NCBI GenBank assembly: GCA_021798855.1
Contig: JAJZBP010000059.1
Span: 1 to 10,287, forward strand
Source: Bacillota bacterium
GTDB taxonomy: Bacteria; Bacillota; Sulfobacillia; JAJZIM01; JAJZBP01
Direction: 5' to 3'
DNA: 10,287 bases
This document shows, one piece after another, positions 6,223 to 10,287 of this stretch; within the stretch, counting starts at the first letter, position 1; each line of letters opens with the position of its first letter. Position numbers and translations under genes: made by a program. The notes below the pieces were generated by a model that searched no databases, was not told the DNA's origin, and was given only the letters and a program-made list of their open reading frames with translations.

Positions 6223-7251
6223 TTGGCGGGAGGGAAGCCGGGGTTTGGATCGGTGGCCGGGGTGGCTTGGCCGACGGCGGCCTTGCTGTTGGCCCTGACC
6301 GTGGGCCTTGGCGGCTGCGCCGCCGGGGGGACGACGTCCCTGTCCAAAGCCGGCCCCGCGCCGTCCCCGGGACCGTCGCGCCGAACGGCCGTGGCGGTGG
6401 CCGCCGCGGCCACCGGGCCGGTCCACTACCGCAACCGGGTCGTGGTCCTCATGTTCCACAACCTGGGGGCCAACCCCCAGGGGGACACCGTCGCTCCGGC
6501 CACCTTTGCCGCCGATCTGGCGGCCCTCAAGGCGGACGGCTTCAACGCCGTCGGCGCGGCGCGTTTTGCCAGCTTCCTCCGGGGGCGGGGAACGGTGCCT
6601 CCCAACGCCTACCTGATCACCTTCGACGACGGTTACGAGGGCGTCTACCGCTACGCCTATCCCCTGCTGCTGCGTTACCACGATCCGGCCCTGCTCTTCC
6701 TGGTGGCCGGTTGGGTTGGGCAACGTTCCGACCGCTTGACCTGGCCCCAGGTGCGGACCATGTTGCGCAGCGACCTGATCACCGTCGGTTCCCACACCTA
6801 CAATTCCCACGGGGCCGTGGCCGTCAATCCCACGACCTCGGCTCCGGCCACCGTCGCCCCCGCCTACAATTGGACCACGCGGCGGACGGAAACCGCCGCC
6901 CAGTACCGGGCACGACTTTACGGCGACCTGACCCTGGCCGAGGCCGCCTTCTTCACCAACCTGGGGTCGGTGCCCGCCTATTTCGCCTACCCCTTCGGCG
7001 CTTACGACCAGCCTCTGATCCAAATCCTCCACCGGGAGGGTTATCGCTATCTTTTCAGTACGTTGGGGGGGGCTAACGCCCCTGGGGGAAACCCGGACGC
7101 CATTTTCCGCATAAATGTGGGTACGCCGTGGGTCACGCCGGCCAGCCTGGTTCAGGCGGTCATCGATACGGGCCGTGGTCCGGTGTACCGGGCTCCCCCG
7201 GCCTGGTGCCAGCCCTGGTGCGCGGCGGTCCTGAAAAACACAAAAAGCTGA
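6223..7251 (+). CDS. Lipoprotein polysaccharide deacetylase (NodB domain, carbohydrate esterase 4)
   Basis: The 342-residue product is predicted to remove N-acetyl groups from a cell-surface glycan at the outer face of the membrane. It begins with a hydrophobic signal segment (about 15-29) ending in the lipobox LGGC with Cys32, followed by a Ser/Pro/Ala-rich linker (33-66). The NodB domain then shows the MFHNLG strand (77-82), motif 1 TFDDGY (133-138, catalytic/metal Asp pair D135-D136), motif 2 GSHTYNSHG (189-197, metal ligands H191 and H196) and motif 3 AYPFGAYD (255-262). The H-x4-H spacing and YPFGAY resemble the PgaB/IcaB branch that acts on poly-N-acetylglucosamine rather than peptidoglycan deacetylases. 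This is suggestive, not proof. A TTG at 6223 is used because it retains the only basic residue (K5) before the signal; its GGAGGG is only 3 nt away, and GTG 6253 is an alternative. The stop codon lies inside the terminator stem. Confidence 0.9.
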   Translation: MAGGKPGFGSVAGVAWPTAALLLALTVGLGGCAAGGTTSLSKAGPAPSPGPSRRTAVAVAAAATGPVHYRNRVVVLMFHNLGANPQGDTVAPATFAADLAALKADGFNAVGAARFASFLRGRGTVPPNAYLITFDDGYEGVYRYAYPLLLRYHDPALLFLVAGWVGQRSDRLTWPQVRTMLRSDLITVGSHTYNSHGAVAVNPTTSAPATVAPAYNWTTRRTETAAQYRARLYGDLTLAEAAFFTNLGSVPAYFAYPFGAYDQPLIQILHREGYRYLFSTLGGANAPGGNPDAIFRINVGTPWVTPASLVQAVIDTGRGPVYRAPPAWCQPWCAAVLKNTKS

Positions 7252-7286
7252 GGCTCCGCGTTTCCGGCGCGGAGCCTCAGCTTTTT
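7242..7286. terminator. Bidirectional terminator between converging genes
   Basis: A 19-bp perfect inverted repeat pairs 7242-7260 (AAAAAGCTGAGGCTCCGCG) with 7268-7286 (its exact complement) around a 7-nt loop. A5 at one end and T5 at the other make it work on both strands. The deacetylase stop (TGA, 7249-7251) and the cyclase stop (TGA on the minus strand, 7277-7279) both lie inside the arms, in mirror positions. Confidence 0.95.
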
Positions 7287-9106
7287 GCTTGCACCGTGTA
7301 GATGGCCACCGTTTCGGTCATCCCGCGCACCTCCGTTTGTCCCAGTTCCCGGAAGCCGGCTTGCTCCTCCGGCGGCAAGGACCCGTAGGTGGCGGCGCTG
7401 AGGATGAGGGACACCCGGTGCTCCTTGGTCAGTCCCTCCAAGCGGGAGGCCAGGTTGACCGTGGCGCCGATGGCCGTGTACTCGAGGCGTTCCAGGCTTC
7501 CCACGTTGCCCACCAAAACCGGTCCGGTGTGGATGCCGATGCCGATGCGAAAGGGCGGCAGACCTTCGCCGGCCCATTGGCCGTTCAATTCCTCCAGCCG
7601 GTCCAGCATCTCCCGGGCGGTGGCCACCGCCCGCCGGGCGTGGTCCTCCTGGGGAATGGGGGCGCCGAAGATGGCCATGATTCCGTCGCCCATGTATTTG
7701 TCCAGGGTGCCGCCGTGGTGGAAGATCGCCTCGGTCATGGCCGTCAGGTAACGGTTGAGTTTTCCCACCACCTCCTCCGGAGGTTTGCTCTCGGAGAAGG
7801 CGGTGAAACTGCGGATGTCGGAGAAGAGCAGGGTCACCTCCCGGCGCTCACCCCCCAGGGCGACGGCGTTCGGGTTGTGGAGGATGGCCGTCACCACGTC
7901 GCGGGAGACGTAGCGTCCGAAGAGGTCGCGGACGTGTCTTTTGTCGAGCTCGGCCTGGATGAAGTTGAAGAGGGTGCCGGTGGTGTAGGTGGCCGCGGTC
8001 AGCACCAGGGGGGCGGAGGGGCCGATGTAATAACGGGCGCCGAACCAGCAAGCGGCGGAGGTGGCGGCCACTCCCGCCAGGATGCCGGCGAAGGCGGCGA
8101 AACCGGCGCCGGGTCGCAGGCGGAAGGTGGCCAGGGCGGTCAGGAGGCCGGCCAGCACGGCCAGCAACAGGCCCACGGGCCACGCGGCCCGGTGAAAATA
8201 GTGGGCGGTGAGGAAGGACAAGACGGCGTTGGCGTGGATCTCCACGCCGTTGGTGGGGAGGGCGTTTTGGCCGACCAGGTTGCCCCGGGTGAAGGGAGTG
8301 GAGAAATAGTCGTGGTCCGCCGGGTCGGTGGGACCGATCAGGACGATCTTGCCTTTGAAGGTCGCGGCGGGAACCCGCCCGTCCAAAACGTCGGCGAAGG
8401 AATAGGTGGGAAAGGTTTCCCCCGGTCCCCAGAAGTTGATCAGCGTCTGTCCCCGGCCGTCAACCGGGATGGCAAGGGTTCCGGCCGTCAGGCGGCCGGA
8501 ACCATAGTGCAAGTTGCCGGGATTCAGTCCCAGACTCTCCATGGCCACGGCCAGGGCGAAGGACGGGTAGGGACGGCCGAAATAGCTCTGGTCGAAGGGG
8601 ACCACGTGGCGCACCACGTTGTCGGGGTCGGTGGGCATGTTGACGAAACCCGTCTGGGCGGCGGCCGCCAGAAGGCTCGGGCGGGGCCACTCCAGGGTCT
8701 CCACCGGATGATTCCCCCGGCCGGTGAAGCCGAAGGCGGTGGCCAAAACCACGTGTCCCTGGGCGGCGACGGCCGGGGCGAAGGCGGCGTCCGCGGCCGG
8801 GATGGCCGGAGCGTCGAAGAGCAGGTCGAAGCCGACGACTTTAGCCTCCCTCAGGTGGGGCAAAAGCTTGGCGTAGACCTGGCGCGGCCAGGGGGTCAGG
8901 CCCAACCGGTGGATGGAGTGGTCGTCAATGGCCACGATGACCACCCGCCGGCCGGGGTTTTGGGGGCCGCGCAGTTGGAAGAGGTAGTCGTAGTAGGCCC
9001 AGTTCCAGTTGGCGAAGGCCCCCAGGAGGGCGGCGGCCAGGACGACCAGCCAGACCGCCCCCAGGACCAGGAAGAGGTAGAGTCGCAGGGAAGAACGCTT
9101 GCCCAA
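7277..9106 (-). CDS. CHASE2-domain class III adenylate cyclase
   Basis: This 609-residue receptor cyclase is predicted to make cAMP in the cytoplasm in response to an extracellular cue. Domain order: one membrane helix (about 8-31), an extracytoplasmic CHASE2 sensor (about 32-305, with VVIVAIDDHSI and KIVLIGPTDPADHD motifs), three membrane helices (about 310-383), the connector FGRYVSRDVV, and the catalytic domain (about 415-600). Catalytic residues present are metal-binding D430 in LFSDIRSFT and D474 in KYMGDGIMAIFG, purine-selecting K470 and T544 (YTAIG), and transition-state N551 and R555 in VNLASRLEG. The Lys/Thr pair indicates adenylate rather than guanylate cyclase and the class IIIb subtype, members of which can be bicarbonate-stimulated. 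Start TTG at 9106 is set by AAGGAG 6 nt upstream. It lies 15 nt after the propeller-repeat gene and converges on the deacetylase. Confidence 0.95.
   Translation of the reverse strand: MGKRSSLRLYLFLVLGAVWLVVLAAALLGAFANWNWAYYDYLFQLRGPQNPGRRVVIVAIDDHSIHRLGLTPWPRQVYAKLLPHLREAKVVGFDLLFDAPAIPAADAAFAPAVAAQGHVVLATAFGFTGRGNHPVETLEWPRPSLLAAAAQTGFVNMPTDPDNVVRHVVPFDQSYFGRPYPSFALAVAMESLGLNPGNLHYGSGRLTAGTLAIPVDGRGQTLINFWGPGETFPTYSFADVLDGRVPAATFKGKIVLIGPTDPADHDYFSTPFTRGNLVGQNALPTNGVEIHANAVLSFLTAHYFHRAAWPVGLLLAVLAGLLTALATFRLRPGAGFAAFAGILAGVAATSAACWFGARYYIGPSAPLVLTAATYTTGTLFNFIQAELDKRHVRDLFGRYVSRDVVTAILHNPNAVALGGERREVTLLFSDIRSFTAFSESKPPEEVVGKLNRYLTAMTEAIFHHGGTLDKYMGDGIMAIFGAPIPQEDHARRAVATAREMLDRLEELNGQWAGEGLPPFRIGIGIHTGPVLVGNVGSLERLEYTAIGATVNLASRLEGLTKEHRVSLILSAATYGSLPPEEQAGFRELGQTEVRGMTETVAIYTVQAKS
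8477..8503. repeat. Perfect 11-bp inverted repeat inside the cyclase gene
   Basis: GGTTCCGGCCG (8477-8487) and CGGCCGGAACC (8493-8503) are exact reverse complements around TCAGG. The hairpin lies in codons 202-210 of the CHASE2 sensor. No T tract follows on either strand, so a terminator role is unlikely. Confidence 0.8.
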
Positions 9107-9112
9107 ATCAGG

Positions 9113-9118
9113 CTCCTT
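9113..9118 (-). promoter_or_regulatory. Ribosome binding site fixing the cyclase TTG start
   Basis: On the minus strand AAGGAG lies 6 nt before the TTG at 9106. It occupies most of the 15-nt gap after the propeller gene's TAA stop (9122-9124). This supports translation of the cyclase from a message shared with the upstream gene. Confidence 0.85.
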
Positions 9119-9121
9119 GGA

Positions 9122-10287
9122 TTAAGCGATTGGAACCCAGACCAGAACCGCGCCGGCTTGGCCGACCGCCCAGCCGTGGTTCTGGTCGAAGAAGCCGGTC
9201 CAGTGGAGGTTGTCGGTGGTGCCCGAGTTCACCGGGAACCAGTGGGCGCCGCCGTCGCTGGTGGAGAGGATGGTGCCGCCGTCGCCCACCGCCTGGCAGC
9301 GGCTCGCGTCAACGCAGGCGACGGCGTTGAGGTTTGCGGTGGTTCCCGAAGTTTGGGCGGACCAGGTCTGACCGCCGTTCGTGGTGGCCAGGATGGTCCC
9401 GCTCCGGCCCACCGCCCAACCGTAGACGCTGCCGCCCACGGTTACGGCCGTGACGCCGTTTAGGTTTTCGCTGGTTCCTGAGTTTTGGGCGGTCCAGTTT
9501 TGCCCGCCGTCGGCGGTGGCGTAGACGGCGCCGCCGTTGCCGACCGTCCAGCAGTCGGCGTAGGTAACGCAGGCGACATTGTTCAGGGTGTTGGGGGAGC
9601 CGGTGTCGTAGACGGACCAGTTGACGCCGGCGTTGGTGGAGGACCAGACGACTCCGTCGGTGCCGTTGGTGCCCGCGGCCTGGACGGCGTAGGTGCTGGC
9701 GTCCGTGGTGGCGGCGACGCCGTTAAAGACATAGCCGCCGGCGTTGTAAACCGACCAGGCCACGCCGCCGTTTTGGGTGGAGAGGATGGCGCCGTTCGCG
9801 CCGACGGCCCAGCCGTCCGTGGAGTTGGGGAAGGCGGTGGCGTTCAGTGGGGCGCTGCCGCTGCCCGGATTGTACACGGACCAACTCACCCCGGCGTTGG
9901 TCGAGGAGAGGATCAGGCTTTGCCAAAGGGAAGAATTGTCGAAGGCGACGGCATGGACGGCGTAGCTGTAGCCGTAAGGGACGGCGGACGCGCCGGCGAG
10001 GTCGTAACCGAAGGTCTGGGGCGACCAGGAGGAGCCGCCCGTGGTCGTGGCCAGGACCAGGCCGGTTCCGCCGACCGTCATGGCGTTGTAGCCGGTCAGG
10101 GCGGCCACGGCGTAAAGGTTGTCGGGGGCGCCGGAGGTCTGGGCGCTCCAGGTTTGACCGCCGTTTGCCGTGTAGAGGATGGTCCCGGAGGCGCCGGACA
10201 CCCAGCAGGTGGAGGAACCGACGCAGGCGACGGCGTTGAGGCTTGCGGTGGTTCCCGAAGTTTGGGCGGACCAGGTCTGACCGCCGT
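9122..10287 (-). CDS. BNR/YCF48-type beta-propeller repeat protein, C-terminal part
   Basis: The visible 387 residues consist wholly of about nine tandem repeats of roughly 40 residues, each with an Asp-box-like core (TNGGQTW, TADGGQNW, TSDGGAHW, TNAGVSW) preceded by a G-x-[IVL]-[LVY]-x-[ST] strand and followed by a loop ending in WAVG or similar. Such repeats form beta-propeller blades, as in the YCF48/photosystem II assembly-factor-like and sialidase-like families. Three blades carry a C-x5-C pair (for example ACVDASRCQ), which would suit disulphides outside the cytoplasm. The frame is open to the right edge: codons upstream of the GTG at 10201 read AVACVGSSTCW and are another blade, so the N terminus and any signal peptide are outside the window. 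The C terminus ends on a half blade, GAVLVWVPIA, as expected for ring closure. The gene is the upstream partner of the cyclase. Ligand and exact function are unknown. Confidence 0.88.
   Translation of the reverse strand, partial: GGQTWSAQTSGTTASLNAVACVGSSTCWVSGASGTILYTANGGQTWSAQTSGAPDNLYAVAALTGYNAMTVGGTGLVLATTTGGSSWSPQTFGYDLAGASAVPYGYSYAVHAVAFDNSSLWQSLILSSTNAGVSWSVYNPGSGSAPLNATAFPNSTDGWAVGANGAILSTQNGGVAWSVYNAGGYVFNGVAATTDASTYAVQAAGTNGTDGVVWSSTNAGVNWSVYDTGSPNTLNNVACVTYADCWTVGNGGAVYATADGGQNWTAQNSGTSENLNGVTAVTVGGSVYGWAVGRSGTILATTNGGQTWSAQTSGTTANLNAVACVDASRCQAVGDGGTILSTSDGGAHWFPVNSGTTDNLHWTGFFDQNHGWAVGQAGAVLVWVPIA
9312..9378. repeat. 67-nt direct repeat, copy 1 (propeller gene)
   Basis: This stretch matches 10221-10287 at 66 of 67 positions, the only difference being T at 9333 against C at 10242. 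It encodes most of one blade. The distance between the copies is 909 nt, exactly 303 codons, so both are read in the same frame. Confidence 0.95.
10221..10287. repeat. 67-nt direct repeat, copy 2, running off the edge
   Basis: This is the second copy of the repeat at 9312-9378, with one mismatch. It reaches the last base of the window, so the true repeat may be longer. The mismatch changes Asn to Ser in the encoded blade. Confidence 0.95.

Noticed and set aside
7289..9463. A 724-codon open frame on the plus strand opposite the cyclase and propeller genes
   Set aside because: Composition is Gly/Gln/His/Val-rich low complexity, as expected from reading the complement of GC-rich codons; the opposite strand has complete catalytic motifs.
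10199..10201. GTG as the start of the propeller protein
   Set aside because: In-frame codons upstream to the window edge encode another blade of the same repeat, so this codon is an internal valine.
1..10287. tRNA, rRNA, CRISPR arrays, transposase genes or a riboswitch
   Set aside because: I looked for cloverleaf arms, regularly spaced short repeats, DDE or tyrosine recombinase motifs and conserved leader structures and saw none that can be supported.

Overview
The window reads as chromosomal DNA of a GC-rich, Gram-positive-like bacterium. Support comes from strong AAGGAG/GGAGG-type ribosome binding sites in front of TTG and GTG starts, hairpin-plus-T-tract terminators, a lipobox lipoprotein deacetylase, and a FetAB (UPF0014) exporter followed by a DUF421 protein. 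A GC-rich Bacillota lineage (thermophile or acidophile types such as Sulfobacillus, Thermaerobacter or Kyrpidia) would fit, but this is inference and I cannot fix the taxon from the sequence alone.

Layout, left to right. (1) 2-364 (+): the C-terminal end of pheT (anticodon-binding FDX-ACB domain), cut by the window edge. (2) 466-2865 (+): a complete GH15 glucoamylase/glucodextranase-type enzyme without a signal peptide, closed by a clear terminator at 2902-2927. (3) 2940-3820: a markedly AT-richer patch with a near-consensus promoter, a 137-residue heptad-repeat coiled-coil gene, and decayed coding sequence ending in an intact-looking membrane anchor and a strong terminator. (4) 3858-5482 (-): an ABC exporter operon of FetA/FetB type, ATPase first, with stop and start overlapping by 4 nt. 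The permease carries an extra segment encoded by a perfect 12-bp inverted repeat. (5) 5540-6151 (+): a DUF421 membrane protein, divergent from the exporter. (6) 6223-7251 (+): a lipoprotein polysaccharide deacetylase. (7) 7242-7286: a symmetrical bidirectional terminator whose two arms contain the stop codons of both converging genes. (8) 7277-9106 (-): a CHASE2-class III adenylate cyclase. (9) 9122-10287 (-): the C-terminal part of a large BNR/YCF48-type beta-propeller repeat protein that runs off the right edge and lies 15 nt upstream of the cyclase, so the two are probably co-transcribed.

How the genes fit together. Most of the window is ordinary housekeeping and accessory metabolism: glucan breakdown in the cytoplasm, metal export, cell-surface glycan deacetylation. 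The most suggestive functional unit is the propeller-CHASE2-cyclase pair, in which an extracytoplasmic repeat protein and a receptor cyclase share an operon. The least explained DNA is the AT-rich patch at 2940-3820 and the palindrome inside fetB. Four of the six genes whose start lies in the window and whose product I can name (fetB, DUF421, deacetylase, cyclase) use GTG or TTG starts.
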